Shown: positions 28,504 to 41,271, numbered from the stretch's first letter. The stretch: 64,000 bases of DNA from Lelliottia sp. JS-SCA-14 (GCF_035593345.1 NZ_CP141606.1:1674001-1738000), one strand, 5' to 3'. Program-made: numbers and translations. Notes: a model not told the origin generated them from the sequence alone.

Positions 28504-31500
28504 TTGAGCCAGGAATATACTGAAGACAAAGAAGTCACTTTAACGAAGTTAAGCAGCGGGCGCCGACTCCTTGAGGCGTTACTGATTCTTGTTGCCCTTT
28601 TTGCCGTCTGGTTGATGGCCGCCTTACTCAGTTTCAATCCTTCCGATCCCAGCTGGTCGCAAACGGCATGGCATGAACCTATCCATAATTTGGGTGGGGT
28701 GCCTGGCGCATGGCTGGCGGACACGCTCTTTTTCGTCTTTGGCGTAATGGCTTACACCATCCCGATCATTATTGTCGGCGGATGCTGGTTTGCCTGGCGT
28801 CATCGTCAGAACGAAGAGTACATCGATTACTTTGCCGTTTCGCTCCGCCTGATTGGCGCGCTGGCGCTGATCCTGACCTCCTGCGGGCTGGCGGCGATCA
28901 ACGCTGATGATATCTGGTATTTTGCCTCCGGTGGCGTGATTGGCAGCCTGCTCAGCACCGCGCTGAAGCCGATGCTTCACAGCAGCGGCGGCACTATCAC
29001 GCTGCTCTGCATCTGGGCCGCGGGGTTGACCCTCTTTACCGGCTGGTCGTGGGTCAGCATCGCCGAAAAACTTGGCGGCTTTATCCTTAATATTCTGACT
29101 TTCGCCAGCAACCGCACCCGTCGTGATGATACCTGGGTGGATGAAGACGAATACGAAGATGATGACTATGAAGAAGAGTCGTCGTCCGCCAACCGAACCG
29201 AATCTCGCCGCACGCGCATTATGCGCGGGGCGCTGGCGCGTCGTAAACGCGTCGCTGAAAAATTCACCAATCCTCTGGCGCGTAAAACCGATGCTGCACT
29301 CTTCTCCGGCAAACGCATGGATGATGAAGAGGATGTGACCTATACCGCAGGCGGTGTTGCCGCCGATCCGGACGACGTGCTGTTCTCCGGCAGCCGCGCG
29401 ACGCCGGGCGATTTCGACGAATACGATCCGCTGTTAAACGGCCATTCCGTCACGGCACCTGTTGCCGCTGCCGCTTTCGCGACGACGGCTGCACAAGCGT
29501 ATGCCGCGCCTGTAGAAGCCGTGATGCCAGCCGCACCGGTTCAGACACCGGAACCTGCGATGCAGCAGCCGGTGGTTGACTGGCAAACGGCACCCGGCGT
29601 TCACACGCCGGAACCGACCATTGCGCCAGAACCCGAAAGCTATGTGCCGGTTCCGCCGCAGGATCAGCAATGGCAGCAGCCGTATCAGCCTGAGCCGCTT
29701 TACGAACCGCAAGGTTATCCGCAATATGCTGAACCTGAACAACCGTATCAGGAATACACCCCTGAGCCAGTTCCAGAGCCGCAGATTGAGATGGAAGAGG
29801 TCAAACCTGCTCGTCCGCCGATGTACTATTTCGAAGAAGTGGAAGAGAAACGCGCCCGCGAACGTGAGCAGCTTGCCGCCTGGTATCAGCCCGTGCCTGA
29901 ACCTGTCAGCGAGCCCGTTGTCGCGCCTTCGGTGACGCCACCGTCCTTTACCGCACCGGATATTGACCCGACGGCAGCCGTGGCGCCTGTTGCAGCTGGC
30001 ATTAAGCAGGCGACTGCCTCCGCGGCGGCGACCGCTGCTGCAGCCGCGCCAGTGTTCAGCCTGGCCGCTGGTGGCGCGCCGCGTCCGCAGGTGAAAGAGG
30101 GCATCGGCCCGCAATTACCGCGACCAAACCGCGTGCGCGTCCCGACCCGCCGCGAGCTCGCTTCTTATGGCATCAAACTGCCTTCTCAGCGTATGGCCGA
30201 GGAGAAAGCGCGCGATCCGGATGACATCGATGATGCCGACGAAATGCAGCAGGACGAGCTGGCTCGCCAGTTTGCCGCCCAGCAGCATCAGCGCTACGGC
30301 GAAGAGTATCAGGATCCTACGCAGGCTTATCAGCAGCAGGAAGAGGAAGACGATGCCGCCGAAGCTGAGCTCGCGCGTCAGTTCGCCGCCTCGCAGGAAC
30401 AGCGTTATTCTGGCGAACAGCCAAAAAATGCGAATCCTTTCTCCCTGTCGGATTTTGAATTTTCACCGATGAAAGATCTGGTGGATGACACGCCGAGCGA
30501 GCCGCTGTTTACCCCGAGCGTAATGCCAGAAGCGGAGCCACCGCGTCAGCAGTATGCTCCTGCACAACCGCAGCATGTGCCGCAGCCAGTGGCTCCCCAG
30601 CAGTATGCGCAGCCACAGCAGCCAGTTGCAGCTCCACCGCAGTATGCACAGCCTCAGCAGCCGGTGGCACAGCCGCAGGAAAGCCTGATTCACCCACTGC
30701 TGATGCGCAATGGCGACAGCCGTCCTGTGCAAAGACCGACGACGCCGCTGCCGTCGCTGGACCTGTTAACCTCTCCGCCAACAGAAGTTGAACCGGTCGA
30801 TACCTTTGCTCTGGAGCAGATGGCGCGCCTGGTCGAAACGCGTCTGGCGGATTTCCGCATCAAAGCGGATGTGGTGAACTACTCTCCGGGTCCGGTGATT
30901 ACTCGCTTCGAGTTAAACCTGGCGCCGGGTGTGAAAGCGGCGCGAATTTCTAACCTCTCTCGTGACCTGGCGCGTTCCCTTTCGACCGTCGCGGTGCGTG
31001 TGGTTGAGGTGATTCCGGGCAAGCCTTACGTGGGCCTGGAACTGCCGAACAAGAAACGCCACACCGTTTATCTGCGCGAAGTGCTGGATAACGCCAAGTT
31101 CCGTGATAACCCGTCGCCGCTGACCGTGGTGCTGGGCAAAGATATCGCGGGCGAGCCTGTCGTTGCCGATCTGGCGAAAATGCCGCACCTGCTGGTGGCC
31201 GGTACGACCGGTTCCGGTAAGTCCGTCGGTGTGAACGCCATGATCCTGAGCATGCTCTACAAAGCGCAGCCGGAAGATGTGCGTTTCATCATGATCGACC
31301 CGAAAATGCTGGAACTGTCGGTCTACGAAGGCATTCCGCATCTGCTCACCGAAGTGGTGACCGACATGAAAGACGCCGCCAACGCCTTGCGCTGGAGCGT
31401 CAACGAGATGGAACGCCGCTACAAGCTGATGTCAGCCCTGGGTGTGCGTAATCTTGCCGGTTATAACGAAAAAATCGCTGAAGCAGCGCGCATGGGTCGT

Positions 31501-32220
31501 CCGATTCCGGACCCATACTGGAAGCCGGGCGACAGCATGGATGCTCAGCATCCGGTGCTGGAAAAACTGCCGTATATCGTGGTGCTGGTGGATGAGTTCG
31601 CCGACCTGATGATGACCGTCGGTAAGAAAGTGGAAGAGCTGATCGCCCGACTGGCGCAGAAAGCGCGTGCGGCAGGTATTCACCTGGTGCTGGCGACGCA
31701 GCGTCCGTCCGTCGATGTCATCACTGGTCTGATTAAAGCGAACATCCCGACACGTATCGCCTTCACCGTATCGAGCAAAATCGACTCCCGTACTATCCTC
31801 GATCAAGGTGGCGCCGAGTCGCTGCTGGGAATGGGGGATATGCTCTATTCCGGCCCGAACTCCACGACGCCGGTACGTGTGCATGGTGCCTTTGTTCGTG
31901 ACCAGGAAGTCCACGCCGTGGTCCAGGACTGGAAAGCGCGCGGTCGTCCGCAGTACGTCGACGGCATCACCTCCGAAAGCGAAAGCGAGGGCGGCGGTGG
32001 TGGCTTTGACGGTGGTGAAGAGCTGGATCCGTTATTCGATCAGGCAGTCAATTTCGTCACAGAAAAACGCAAAGCTTCTATTTCTGGCGTACAGCGCCAG
32101 TTCCGCATCGGTTACAACCGCGCGGCGCGTATCATCGAGCAGATGGAAGCGCAAGGCATTGTGAGCGAGCAGGGGCACAACGGTAACCGCGAAGTGCTGG
32201 CACCGCCGCCGTTCGAGTAA
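28504..32220 (+). CDS. ftsK: FtsK, divisome DNA translocase (TTG start)
   Basis: FtsK anchors at the septum and pumps DNA toward dif, activating XerCD. The start is the TTG at 28504 ([13 protein letters not shown]), as in E. coli. The 1238-aa protein has four N-terminal membrane helices (within about residues 22-190), a long Pro/Gln/Glu-rich linker (about 195-770), the RecA-like motor with Walker A GTTGSGKS (Lys906) and Walker [13 protein letters not shown], and the C-terminal winged-helix gamma domain ([20 protein letters not shown]) that reads KOPS. It is about 90 aa shorter than E. coli FtsK; the difference is in the linker. Confidence 0.97.
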   Translation: MSQEYTEDKEVTLTKLSSGRRLLEALLILVALFAVWLMAALLSFNPSDPSWSQTAWHEPIHNLGGVPGAWLADTLFFVFGVMAYTIPIIIVGGCWFAWRHRQNEEYIDYFAVSLRLIGALALILTSCGLAAINADDIWYFASGGVIGSLLSTALKPMLHSSGGTITLLCIWAAGLTLFTGWSWVSIAEKLGGFILNILTFASNRTRRDDTWVDEDEYEDDDYEEESSSANRTESRRTRIMRGALARRKRVAEKFTNPLARKTDAALFSGKRMDDEEDVTYTAGGVAADPDDVLFSGSRATPGDFDEYDPLLNGHSVTAPVAAAAFATTAAQAYAAPVEAVMPAAPVQTPEPAMQQPVVDWQTAPGVHTPEPTIAPEPESYVPVPPQDQQWQQPYQPEPLYEPQGYPQYAEPEQPYQEYTPEPVPEPQIEMEEVKPARPPMYYFEEVEEKRAREREQLAAWYQPVPEPVSEPVVAPSVTPPSFTAPDIDPTAAVAPVAAGIKQATASAAATAAAAAPVFSLAAGGAPRPQVKEGIGPQLPRPNRVRVPTRRELASYGIKLPSQRMAEEKARDPDDIDDADEMQQDELARQFAAQQHQRYGEEYQDPTQAYQQQEEEDDAAEAELARQFAASQEQRYSGEQPKNANPFSLSDFEFSPMKDLVDDTPSEPLFTPSVMPEAEPPRQQYAPAQPQHVPQPVAPQQYAQPQQPVAAPPQYAQPQQPVAQPQESLIHPLLMRNGDSRPVQRPTTPLPSLDLLTSPPTEVEPVDTFALEQMARLVETRLADFRIKADVVNYSPGPVITRFELNLAPGVKAARISNLSRDLARSLSTVAVRVVEVIPGKPYVGLELPNKKRHTVYLREVLDNAKFRDNPSPLTVVLGKDIAGEPVVADLAKMPHLLVAGTTGSGKSVGVNAMILSMLYKAQPEDVRFIMIDPKMLELSVYEGIPHLLTEVVTDMKDAANALRWSVNEMERRYKLMSALGVRNLAGYNEKIAEAARMGRPIPDPYWKPGDSMDAQHPVLEKLPYIVVLVDEFADLMMTVGKKVEELIARLAQKARAAGIHLVLATQRPSVDVITGLIKANIPTRIAFTVSSKIDSRTILDQGGAESLLGMGDMLYSGPNSTTPVRVHGAFVRDQEVHAVVQDWKARGRPQYVDGITSESESEGGGGGFDGGEELDPLFDQAVNFVTEKRKASISGVQRQFRIGYNRAARIIEQMEAQGIVSEQGHNGNREVLAPPPFE

Positions 32221-32347
32221 TCTGTCGCCGATTGCAAAGATGGGTAAATCAGCAAAAATTAAGCATTTTCTTCTGTCGCCTGCCTGCGGGCAGGTCCAGA
32301 ATAGAGGACAGACCCCGGTTGGGGATGACGAATTTTAAGGATCAATA

Positions 32348-32962
32348 ATGAAAAAAATCGCCATTGTCGGAGCACTACTGACCAGCTTTGTCGCCAGCAG
32401 CGTCTGGGCCGATGCCGCAAGCGACCTTAAAAGCCGCCTGGATAAAGTCAGCAGCTTCCACGCCAGCTTCACGCAGAAAGTGACAGATGGCAGCGGCAAC
32501 GCGGTGCAGGAAGGTCAGGGCGATCTGTGGGTTAAACGTCCTAATCTGTTCAACTGGCACATGACGCAGCCGGATGAAAGCATTCTGGTTTCTGACGGGA
32601 AAACCCTGTGGTTCTACAACCCGTTTGTGGAGCAGGCGACCGCCACCTTGCTGAAAGACGCGACCAGCAATACGCCGTTCATGCTGATTGCCCGCAACCA
32701 GTCCAGTGACTGGCAGCAGTACAACATCAAACAGAATGGCGATGATTTTGTGCTGACGCCGAAAGGCACTAACGGTAACCTCAAGCAGTTCACCATTAAT
32801 GTGAGCAGCAACGGGACTATCAATCAGTTCAGCGCCGTTGAGCAAGATGAGCAGCGCAGCAGCTACCAGCTCAAATCTCAGCAGAATGGCGCGATTGACG
32901 CATCGAAGTTCACCTTTACCCCGCCGCAGGGCGTAACGGTGGACGATCAACGCAATAAGTAA
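32348..32962 (+). CDS. lolA: LolA, periplasmic lipoprotein carrier
   Basis: LolA takes lipoproteins from LolCDE and hands them to LolB in the outer membrane. The 204-aa protein has a clear signal peptide, [21 protein letters not shown], cut before [10 protein letters not shown]. The mature chain keeps conserved SFTQKV and the RPNLFNWHM stretch that includes the Arg needed for release. GGATC-type sequence precedes the ATG. rarA begins 9 bp after its stop. Confidence 0.96.
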   Translation: MKKIAIVGALLTSFVASSVWADAASDLKSRLDKVSSFHASFTQKVTDGSGNAVQEGQGDLWVKRPNLFNWHMTQPDESILVSDGKTLWFYNPFVEQATATLLKDATSNTPFMLIARNQSSDWQQYNIKQNGDDFVLTPKGTNGNLKQFTINVSSNGTINQFSAVEQDEQRSSYQLKSQQNGAIDASKFTFTPPQGVTVDDQRNK

Positions 32963-32971
32963 GAGGCGTGA

Positions 32972-34315
32972 GTGGGCAACCTGTCGCTCGATTTTTCTGA
33001 TAATGCGTTTCAACCTCTGGCCGCTCGTATGCGGCCAGAAAATTTAGCGCAGTACATTGGTCAGCAGCATCTGCTGGCTGCCGGGAAACCCTTGCCGCGC
33101 GCTATCGAAGCCGGGCATCTGCATTCGATGATCCTGTGGGGACCGCCGGGTACCGGCAAAACCACGCTGGCGGAAGTCATTGCTCGCTACGCTAATGCCG
33201 ACGTCGAGCGACTTTCTGCCGTCACCTCCGGTGTGAAAGAGATCCGCGAAGCCATCGAGCGCGCCCGTCAGAATCGCAACGCCGGTCGTCGAACCATTCT
33301 GTTTGTCGACGAAGTCCATCGTTTCAATAAGAGCCAGCAGGATGCGTTCCTGCCGCACATTGAAGACGGGACCATCTTCTTTATCGGTGCCACCACCGAA
33401 AACCCCTCTTTTGAACTCAACTCGGCATTGCTCTCGCGAGCCCGTGTCTATCTGCTGAAGTCGCTCACCACCGACGATATTGAGCAGGTACTCACTCAGG
33501 CGATGGAAGACCGCGCGCGCGGCTACGGCGGGCAGGATATCGTCCTGCCGGATGACACCCGTCGTGCGATTGCCGAGCTGGTTAACGGCGATGCGCGCCG
33601 GGCACTCAACACGCTGGAAATGATGGCCGATATGGCCGAGCTGGACGGATCCGGCAAGCGCGTATTGAAAGCGGAGCTGCTGACTGAAATTGCCGGTGAG
33701 CGCAGCGCGCGATTCGATAACAAAGGCGACCGTTTTTACGATCTCATTTCGGCGTTCCACAAATCCGTTCGCGGTAGTGCGCCTGATGCGGCGCTCTACT
33801 GGTATGCGCGCATTATTACCGCCGGGGGCGATCCGCTGTACGTCGCGCGGCGCTGTCTGGCGATTGCCTCGGAAGATGTCGGCAATGCCGATCCGCGCGC
33901 GATGCAGGTGGCGATCTCTGCCTGGGACTGTTTTACCCGCGTCGGGCCGTCGGAAGGAGAACGCGCGATTGCTCAGGCGATTGTCTATCTGGCCTGCGCG
34001 CCGAAAAGCAATGCTGTCTACACCGCGTTTAAAGCCGCGATGGCAGATGCGCGCGATCGTCCTGACTATGACGTGCCGGTTCACCTGCGCAATGCGCCGT
34101 CCAAACTGATGAAAGAGATGGGTTACGGCCAGGAGTATCGCTACGCCCACGATGAGCCGAATGCCTATGCCGCCGGTGAGGAATATTTCCCGCAGGAAAT
34201 GGCACAAACGCGCTATTATCGCCCGACCAACAGAGGTCTTGAAGGTAAGATTGGCGAAAAGCTCGCCTGGCTAACCGGACAGGATCAAAATAGCCCTATA
34301 AAACGCTACCGTTAG
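32972..34315 (+). CDS. rarA: RarA (MgsA), replication-associated AAA+ ATPase (GTG start)
   Basis: RarA is a clamp-loader-related ATPase acting at stalled forks and SSB-coated ends. The start is GTG ([11 protein letters not shown]), giving 447 aa as in E. coli. Walker A is GPPGTGKT (residues 57-64), Walker B FVDEVHRF, sensor 1 [12 protein letters not shown]. The C-terminal tetramerisation part contains [18 protein letters not shown]. It is probably co-transcribed with ftsK and lolA. Confidence 0.96.
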   Translation: MGNLSLDFSDNAFQPLAARMRPENLAQYIGQQHLLAAGKPLPRAIEAGHLHSMILWGPPGTGKTTLAEVIARYANADVERLSAVTSGVKEIREAIERARQNRNAGRRTILFVDEVHRFNKSQQDAFLPHIEDGTIFFIGATTENPSFELNSALLSRARVYLLKSLTTDDIEQVLTQAMEDRARGYGGQDIVLPDDTRRAIAELVNGDARRALNTLEMMADMAELDGSGKRVLKAELLTEIAGERSARFDNKGDRFYDLISAFHKSVRGSAPDAALYWYARIITAGGDPLYVARRCLAIASEDVGNADPRAMQVAISAWDCFTRVGPSEGERAIAQAIVYLACAPKSNAVYTAFKAAMADARDRPDYDVPVHLRNAPSKLMKEMGYGQEYRYAHDEPNAYAAGEEYFPQEMAQTRYYRPTNRGLEGKIGEKLAWLTGQDQNSPIKRYR

Positions 34316-34350
34316 CGCGATCGTTGCGGTAATGTTGGCAATGTATCCCT

Positions 34351-34380
34351 GTGACCGCAGGCTGTGGTCACTTTTCCTCA
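34351..34380 (+). terminator. Terminator-like hairpin after rarA
   Basis: GTGACC (34351-34356) pairs with GGTCAC (34366-34371), followed by TTTTCCTCATTTT. It sits between rarA and serS. Confidence 0.55.
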
Positions 34381-34386
34381 TTTTAA

Positions 34387-35700
<1,314 letters not shown>

Positions 35701-35714
35701 TTTGCCGTAAAACA

Positions 35715-35740
35715 AAAAAGCGCCTGATGGCGCTTTTTTT
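35715..35740 (+). terminator. serS terminator
   Basis: AGCGCC-TGAT-GGCGCT is flanked by an A-run and followed by seven T residues. Confidence 0.9.
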
Positions 35741-35824
35741 ATGCCTCCGTTTTGACGCCAGACAATAACTCATCCCCCTAAAGTAGTAATACTCACCTCA
35801 CTTATTATTAGCATAAAAATCTAG

Positions 35825-35842
35825 TAACGAATAAATTCGTTA
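35825..35842. promoter_or_regulatory. Perfect 18-bp palindrome upstream of dmsA
   Basis: TAACGAAT-AA-ATTCGTTA is a perfect inverted repeat located 67-84 bp before the dmsA ATG in AT-rich DNA. Its place and symmetry suggest a dimeric regulator site. It does not match the FNR consensus (TTGAT-N4-ATCAA), and I do not recognise the protein that would bind it. Confidence 0.5.
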
Positions 35843-35908
35843 TATAAAAATCTATATAGCGGTGTCATCCGCACCTTAATTTTTTGTGAGCAACCAAAGT
35901 GAGTTTCT

Positions 35909-38353
35909 ATGAAAATCAAAGCGCCTGATGCTCTACTGGCTGCCGAGGTGAGTCGTCGTGGGTTAGTGAAAACCACGGCGATTGGCGGTCTCGCTGTCGC
36001 CAGCAGCGCGTTCTCTCTGCCTTTTTCACGTATGGCATCGGCGGCGGAAGCTATCGCGCCGATGAGCGCCCCGGAAAAAGTGGTCTGGAGCGCCTGTACC
36101 GTGAACTGTGGCAGCCGTTGCCCGCTGCGTATGCACGTCGTCGATGGCGAAATCAAATATGTCGAAACCGACAACACCGGGGATGATAACTACGAAGGGT
36201 TACATCAGGTTCGCGCCTGCCTGCGCGGGCGTTCGATGCGCCGTCGCGTTTACAACCCGGACCGCCTTAAATACCCAATGAAACGCGTGGGTAAACGGGG
36301 TGAAGGTAAGTTTGAGAAAATCAGCTGGGAAGAGGCCTTTGACACCATCGCCGGGAACATGCAGCGACTGATCAAAGAGCACGGTAACGAGTCCATCTAC
36401 CTGAACTACGGCACCGGCACCCTCGGTGGCACCATGACGCGCTCATGGCCACCGGGAAAAACGCTAATCGCCCGTCTGATGAACTGCTGTGGCGGCTATC
36501 TCAATCACTACGGTGACTACTCTTCCGCACAGATTGCCGAGGGTCTGAACTACACCTACGGCGGCTGGGCAGACGGCAACAGCCCGTCAGATATCGAAAA
36601 CAGCAAACTGGTGGTTCTGTTCGGTAACAACCCGGGTGAAACGCGTATGAGCGGCGGCGGGGTGACCTACTACCTCGAACAGGCGCGCGCAAAATCAAAC
36701 GCCCGAATGATCATCGTCGATCCTCGTTACACGGATACTGGTGCCGGACGTGAAGACGAATGGATCCCGATTCGTCCGGGGACCGATGCCGCGCTGGTGA
36801 ATGCGCTGGCGTGGGTGATAATCACCGAAAACCTCGTCGATCAGCCGTTCCTCGATAAATACTGCGTCGGTTATGACGAGAAAACGCTGCCAGCCAGCGC
36901 ACCTGCTAATGGTCACTACAAGGCATACATCCTTGGACAGGGCAGTGATGGCGTAGCGAAAACCCCTCAATGGGCGTCGACTATCACCGGTATTCCTGTC
37001 GAGCGCATCGTGCAGCTGGCGCGTGAAATTGGCTCGGCGAAACCGGCCTACATCAGCCAGGGCTGGGGCCCGCAGCGTCACGCGAATGGTGAAATCGCCA
37101 CTCGCGCCATTTCGATGCTCTCCATTTTAACCGGCAACGTCGGCATCCACGGCGGCAACTCCGGCGCGCGCGAAGGCTCTTATGAAGTGCCGTTCGAACG
37201 CATGCCGACGCTGGAAAACCCGGTTCAGACCAGTATTTCCATGTTTATGTGGACGGATGCGATTGAACGCGGCCCGGAAATGACGGCGCTGCGCGACGGT
37301 GTGCGCGGGAAAGACAAGCTGGACGTGCCGATCAAGATGATCTGGAACTATGCGGGTAACTGCATTATCAACCAGCATTCCGACATCAACCGCACCCACG
37401 ACATCCTTCAGGACGACAAAAAATGCGAGCTGATTGTGGTGATCGACTGCCACATGACCTCCTCGGCCAAATATGCCGATATTCTGCTGCCGGACTGCAC
37501 CGCCTCCGAACAGATGGACTTCGCGCTGGATGCTTCCTGCGGCAACATGTCCTATGTCATCTTCACCGACCAGGCGATCAAACCGCGCTTCGAATGCAAA
37601 ACCATCTATGAGATGACGACGGAACTGGCTAAACGCCTTGGCGTAGAGCAGCAGTTCACCGAAGGGCGCACTCAGGAAGGGTGGATGCGTCATCTGCATG
37701 AACTCTCCCGCAAAGCGATGCCAGAACTGCCAGATTTTGACACCTTCCGCAAGCAGGGGATGTTCAAGCAGCGCGATCCGGAAGGGCACCATGTGGCGTA
37801 CAAAGCCTTCCGCGAAGATCCGCAGGCGAACCCGCTGACCACGCCGTCGGGCAAAATCGAGATCTACTCCGAAGCGCTGGCAAAAATTGCCGCCAGCTGG
37901 GAATTGCCGGAAGGCGACGTGATCGATCCGCTGCCGATCTACACCCCAGGGTTTGAAAACTATAACGATCCGCTGACGGCGAAATACCCGCTGCAGCTGA
38001 CCGGTTTCCACTACAAAGCCCGCGTTCACTCCACCTACGGCAACGTCGACGTGCTGAAAGCGTCCTGTCGTCAGGAGATGTGGATGAACCCGATGGATGC
38101 GCAGAAACGCGGCATCGCCAACGGCGACCGTATTCGTATCTTCAACGATCGCGGCGAAGTGCACATCGAAGCGAAAGTGACGCCTCGCATGATGCCTGGC
38201 GTGGTCGCGCTGGGGGAAGGGGCCTGGTACAACCCGGATGCCAATCGCATCGACCAGGCAGGCAGCATTAACGTGCTGACCACGCAGCGCCCGTCGCCAC
38301 TGGCGAAAGGTAACCCGTCCCACACGAACCTCGTTCAGGTTGAAAAGGTATAA
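35909..38353 (+). CDS. dmsA: DmsA, molybdopterin catalytic subunit of DMSO reductase
   Basis: DmsA reduces dimethyl sulfoxide and related N/S-oxides in anaerobic respiration, on the periplasmic side. The 814-aa precursor has a twin-arginine leader, with SRRGLVKTTAIGGLAVASSA near residues 15-34. It is followed by the Cys-rich FS0 cluster motif (CTVNCGSRC, then a fourth Cys in VRACLRGRSMRRR), and bis-MGD-binding domains (NYGTGTLGG, GGVTYYLEQARAKS, SQGWGPQRHANGE). Length matches E. coli. dmsB follows 10 bp later with its own AAGGAG site. Confidence 0.97.
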   Translation: MKIKAPDALLAAEVSRRGLVKTTAIGGLAVASSAFSLPFSRMASAAEAIAPMSAPEKVVWSACTVNCGSRCPLRMHVVDGEIKYVETDNTGDDNYEGLHQVRACLRGRSMRRRVYNPDRLKYPMKRVGKRGEGKFEKISWEEAFDTIAGNMQRLIKEHGNESIYLNYGTGTLGGTMTRSWPPGKTLIARLMNCCGGYLNHYGDYSSAQIAEGLNYTYGGWADGNSPSDIENSKLVVLFGNNPGETRMSGGGVTYYLEQARAKSNARMIIVDPRYTDTGAGREDEWIPIRPGTDAALVNALAWVIITENLVDQPFLDKYCVGYDEKTLPASAPANGHYKAYILGQGSDGVAKTPQWASTITGIPVERIVQLAREIGSAKPAYISQGWGPQRHANGEIATRAISMLSILTGNVGIHGGNSGAREGSYEVPFERMPTLENPVQTSISMFMWTDAIERGPEMTALRDGVRGKDKLDVPIKMIWNYAGNCIINQHSDINRTHDILQDDKKCELIVVIDCHMTSSAKYADILLPDCTASEQMDFALDASCGNMSYVIFTDQAIKPRFECKTIYEMTTELAKRLGVEQQFTEGRTQEGWMRHLHELSRKAMPELPDFDTFRKQGMFKQRDPEGHHVAYKAFREDPQANPLTTPSGKIEIYSEALAKIAASWELPEGDVIDPLPIYTPGFENYNDPLTAKYPLQLTGFHYKARVHSTYGNVDVLKASCRQEMWMNPMDAQKRGIANGDRIRIFNDRGEVHIEAKVTPRMMPGVVALGEGAWYNPDANRIDQAGSINVLTTQRPSPLAKGNPSHTNLVQVEKV

Positions 38354-38363
38354 GGAGTAACCG

Positions 38364-38981
38364 ATGACTACCCAGTATGGATTTTTCATTGATTCCAGTC
38401 GTTGCACCGGTTGCAAAACCTGCGAGCTGGCCTGTAAAGATTACAAAGACTTAACCCCAGACGTCAGCTTCCGTCGTATTTACGAATACGCGGGCGGCGA
38501 CTGGCAGGAGGACAACGGCGTCTGGAATCAGAACGTGTTTGCCTACTACCTGTCGATTGCCTGTAACCACTGCGAAGATCCGGCCTGCACCAAAGTCTGT
38601 CCGAGCGGCGCGATGCATAAACGTGAAGATGGGTTTGTGGTGGTGGACGAAGATGTCTGTATCGGCTGCCGCTACTGCCATATGGCCTGTCCGTACGGTG
38701 CGCCGCAGTACAACGCGGCGAAAGGTCACATGACCAAATGCGACGGCTGCCACACGCGCGTTGCGGATGGCAAAAAACCGATCTGCGTAGAGTCCTGTCC
38801 GCTGCGTGCGCTCGATTTTGGTCCGATTGAAGAACTGCGTCAGAAACACGGTCAGCTCGCGGCTGTCGCGCCGCTGCCGTCTGCGCACTTCACCAAGCCA
38901 AGTATCGTCATTAAACCGAATGCCAATAGCCGTCCGACGGGTGATACCACCGGCTACCTGGCTAATCCGAAGGAGGTGTGA
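38364..38981 (+). CDS. dmsB: DmsB, four-cluster iron-sulfur subunit of DMSO reductase
   Basis: DmsB passes electrons from DmsC to DmsA. The 205-aa protein carries four ferredoxin-type cysteine groups: CTGCKTCELACKD, CNHCEDPACTKVCP, CIGCRYCHMACPYG and CDGCHTRVADGKKPICVESCP (the last split over about 21 residues near 128-148). These would hold four [4Fe-4S] clusters. It has no signal of its own and is exported with DmsA. It lies between dmsA and dmsC in one operon. Confidence 0.97.
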   Translation: MTTQYGFFIDSSRCTGCKTCELACKDYKDLTPDVSFRRIYEYAGGDWQEDNGVWNQNVFAYYLSIACNHCEDPACTKVCPSGAMHKREDGFVVVDEDVCIGCRYCHMACPYGAPQYNAAKGHMTKCDGCHTRVADGKKPICVESCPLRALDFGPIEELRQKHGQLAAVAPLPSAHFTKPSIVIKPNANSRPTGDTTGYLANPKEV

Positions 38982-38982
38982 G

Positions 38983-39846
38983 ATGGGAAGTGGATGGCAT
39001 GAATGGCCGTTAATGATTTTCACCGTCTTCGGACAGTGCGTGGCGGGCGGGTTTATCGTTCTGGCGCTGGCTTTGCTCAAAGGTGATTTACGCGCTGAGC
39101 AGCAACAGCGTCTGATCCTGAGCATGTTTGGGTTGTGGGTGCTGATGGGAATTGGCTTTATCGCCTCGACCCTGCACCTGGGATCGCCGCTGCGCGCCTT
39201 TAACTCCCTGAACCGGATCGGTGCCTCTTCGCTCAGTAATGAAATCGCGAGTGGGGCGATCTTCTTTGCTATCGGTGGCCTTGGCTGGCTGCTGGCAGCA
39301 CTGAAGAAACTGCCGTCCGGGCTGCGCGGTGTGTGGTTGATTGTGACCATGGTGCTCGGAGTGGTGTTCGTGTGGATGATGGTGCGCGTTTACAACACCA
39401 TCGATACCGTTCCGACCTGGTACAGCGTCTGGACGCCGATGAGCTTCTTCCTGACCATGTTCATTGGCGGTCCGCTGCTGGGCTTCCTGCTGCTGCGCGT
39501 GGCAGGCGTTGATGGCTGGGCAATGCGTCTGCTGCCTGCGGTATCACTGCTGGCGCTGGTGGTCAGTGCGATGGTGGCGCTGATGCAGGGCGCTGAGCTG
39601 GCGGCTATCCATAGCTCTATTCAGCAAGCCTCTGCGCTGGTACCGGATTATGGTTCGCTGATGGCCTGGCGTATCGGGCTGCTGGTCGCGGCGCTGGCCT
39701 GCTGGGTGATCCCGCAGGTCAAGGGTTATCAGCCTGCGGTTCCGCTCCTGTCACTGGCCTTTGTGCTGGTGCTGGCAGGGGAGCTGATTGGTCGCGGTGT
39801 CTTCTACGGCCTGCATATGACAGTCGGTATGGCTATCGCCAGTTAA
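38983..39846 (+). CDS. dmsC: DmsC, membrane anchor and quinol oxidase subunit of DMSO reductase
   Basis: DmsC anchors DmsAB and oxidises menaquinol. I chose the ATG at 38983 (MGSGWHEWPLMIFTVFGQ), which has AAGGAGGTG upstream and gives 287 aa, the E. coli length. An upstream in-frame stretch lies inside dmsB. Eight hydrophobic helices are visible. His and Glu residues near the N-terminus and first loops fit the menaquinol site. The start overlaps the TGA of dmsB closely (GTGAGATG). Confidence 0.96.
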   Translation: MGSGWHEWPLMIFTVFGQCVAGGFIVLALALLKGDLRAEQQQRLILSMFGLWVLMGIGFIASTLHLGSPLRAFNSLNRIGASSLSNEIASGAIFFAIGGLGWLLAALKKLPSGLRGVWLIVTMVLGVVFVWMMVRVYNTIDTVPTWYSVWTPMSFFLTMFIGGPLLGFLLLRVAGVDGWAMRLLPAVSLLALVVSAMVALMQGAELAAIHSSIQQASALVPDYGSLMAWRIGLLVAALACWVIPQVKGYQPAVPLLSLAFVLVLAGELIGRGVFYGLHMTVGMAIAS

Positions 39847-39866
39847 TCAATCGTTTCGTTATATCG

Positions 39867-39893
39867 AGCCGGGGCAAACGCTCCGGCTTTTTT
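39867..39893 (+). terminator. dmsC terminator
   Basis: AGCCGG and CCGGCT enclose a GGCAAACGCT-type loop, followed by TTTTTT. It ends the dmsABC operon. Confidence 0.8.
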
Positions 39894-40119
39894 ATTTTCT
39901 ATCATGAAATTTTTCTACTGAGCGCAGGTATTTATTTGCCTCAGAGATGAATAAAAACAATCAGATAATTATTACGTATTCTATTGGATGCGTAAGGAGG
40001 ATGAATTTTTTAAATCGACAGAGAACAAATCGTGCGAGGCCGCTAACTGCATGGATTGACTTTGTTTTTACCGGTGGCATGATGCGCTCGAAATCTTTAC
40101 TTCCTCACGGTTTTTACCC
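39894..40119. other. dmsC-ycaD intergenic region
   Basis: AT-rich DNA with no coding frame. E. coli carries ycaC between dmsC and ycaD; here no trace of it is visible. The ycaD promoter should lie here. Confidence 0.5.
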
Positions 40120-41268
40120 ATGACCACCTATACCCGCCCAGTGCTCCTTTTGCTCTGTGGCCTGCTTTTGTTGACCCTGGCGATAGCGGTATTAAATACC
40201 CTTGTCCCGCTTTGGCTCGCCCATGAAAACCTCCCGACGTGGCAGGTAGGCATGGTTAGTTCCTCCTATTTTACCGGTAATCTGCTGGGGACTTTGCTGA
40301 CCGGTAAATTAATCAAACGCTTTGGTTTCAACCGCAGCTATTATCTGGCCTCGCTGATTTTTGCGGCCGGATGTGTTGGCCTGGGCGTGATGATGGGGTT
40401 CTGGAGCTGGATGACCTGGCGTTTTATCGCCGGCGTTGGCTGCGCGATGATCTGGGTGGTGGTGGAAAGCGCGCTGATGTGCAGCGGCACGTCCCGCAAT
40501 CGTGGTCGCCTGCTGGCCGCGTACATGATGGTCTATTACGTGGGGACGGTGCTGGGTCAGTTGATGATCAGCAAACTGCCGACCGATTTAATGAGCGTCC
40601 TGCCGTGGGTGACCGGCATGGTGCTGGCAGCGATCCTGCCGCTGCTGTTTACCCGGATCGTGAACCAGAGCAGTGAGCATCAGGAAGCGACGCATGTCTG
40701 GCCGATGCTCAGATTGCGCCATGCGCGCCTTGGCATTAACGGCTGCATCATCTCCGGGATTGTGTTGGGTTCTCTGTACGGTCTAATGCCGCTCTACCTG
40801 AACCATAAAGGCGTGAGTGATTCCAGCATCGGCTTCTGGATGGCGGTGATGGTCAGCGCGGGTATTGTGGGCCAGTGGCCGATTGGTAAGCTGGCCGATA
40901 AATTTGGCCGTTTGCTGGTGCTGCGCGTGCAGGTTTTTGTGGTGATCATGGGCTGTCTGGCGATGCTCGGCAGTGCGGCGATGGCCCCTGCGCTGTTTAT
41001 CCTCGGTGCGGCGGGCTTTACGCTCTATCCGGTGGCGATGGCCTGGGCCTGTGAGAAAGTAGAGCACCATCAGCTGGTGGCAATGAACCAGGCGCTGCTG
41101 TTGAGCTACACCATCGGCAGCCTGCTGGGCCCGACGTTTACCGCGATGCTGATGCAAAGCTATTCCGATAATCTGCTGTTTATCATGATCGCCAGCGTGT
41201 CGTTTATCTATCTCCTGATGCTGCTGCGCAAAGCGGGCGAGCATCCGACGCCAGTGGCACACGCCTGA
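40120..41268 (+). CDS. ycaD: YcaD, major facilitator superfamily transporter
   Basis: YcaD is a 12-helix inner-membrane MFS protein of unknown substrate. The 382-aa protein matches E. coli in length. The MFS signature between helices 2 and 3 is [13 protein letters not shown], and its C-terminal counterpart is [14 protein letters not shown], both with the basic residues typical of the family. It stands alone with its own terminator; ycaM, which follows in E. coli, is absent. Confidence 0.93.
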   Translation: MTTYTRPVLLLLCGLLLLTLAIAVLNTLVPLWLAHENLPTWQVGMVSSSYFTGNLLGTLLTGKLIKRFGFNRSYYLASLIFAAGCVGLGVMMGFWSWMTWRFIAGVGCAMIWVVVESALMCSGTSRNRGRLLAAYMMVYYVGTVLGQLMISKLPTDLMSVLPWVTGMVLAAILPLLFTRIVNQSSEHQEATHVWPMLRLRHARLGINGCIISGIVLGSLYGLMPLYLNHKGVSDSSIGFWMAVMVSAGIVGQWPIGKLADKFGRLLVLRVQVFVVIMGCLAMLGSAAMAPALFILGAAGFTLYPVAMAWACEKVEHHQLVAMNQALLLSYTIGSLLGPTFTAMLMQSYSDNLLFIMIASVSFIYLLMLLRKAGEHPTPVAHA

Positions 41269-41271
41269 TAC

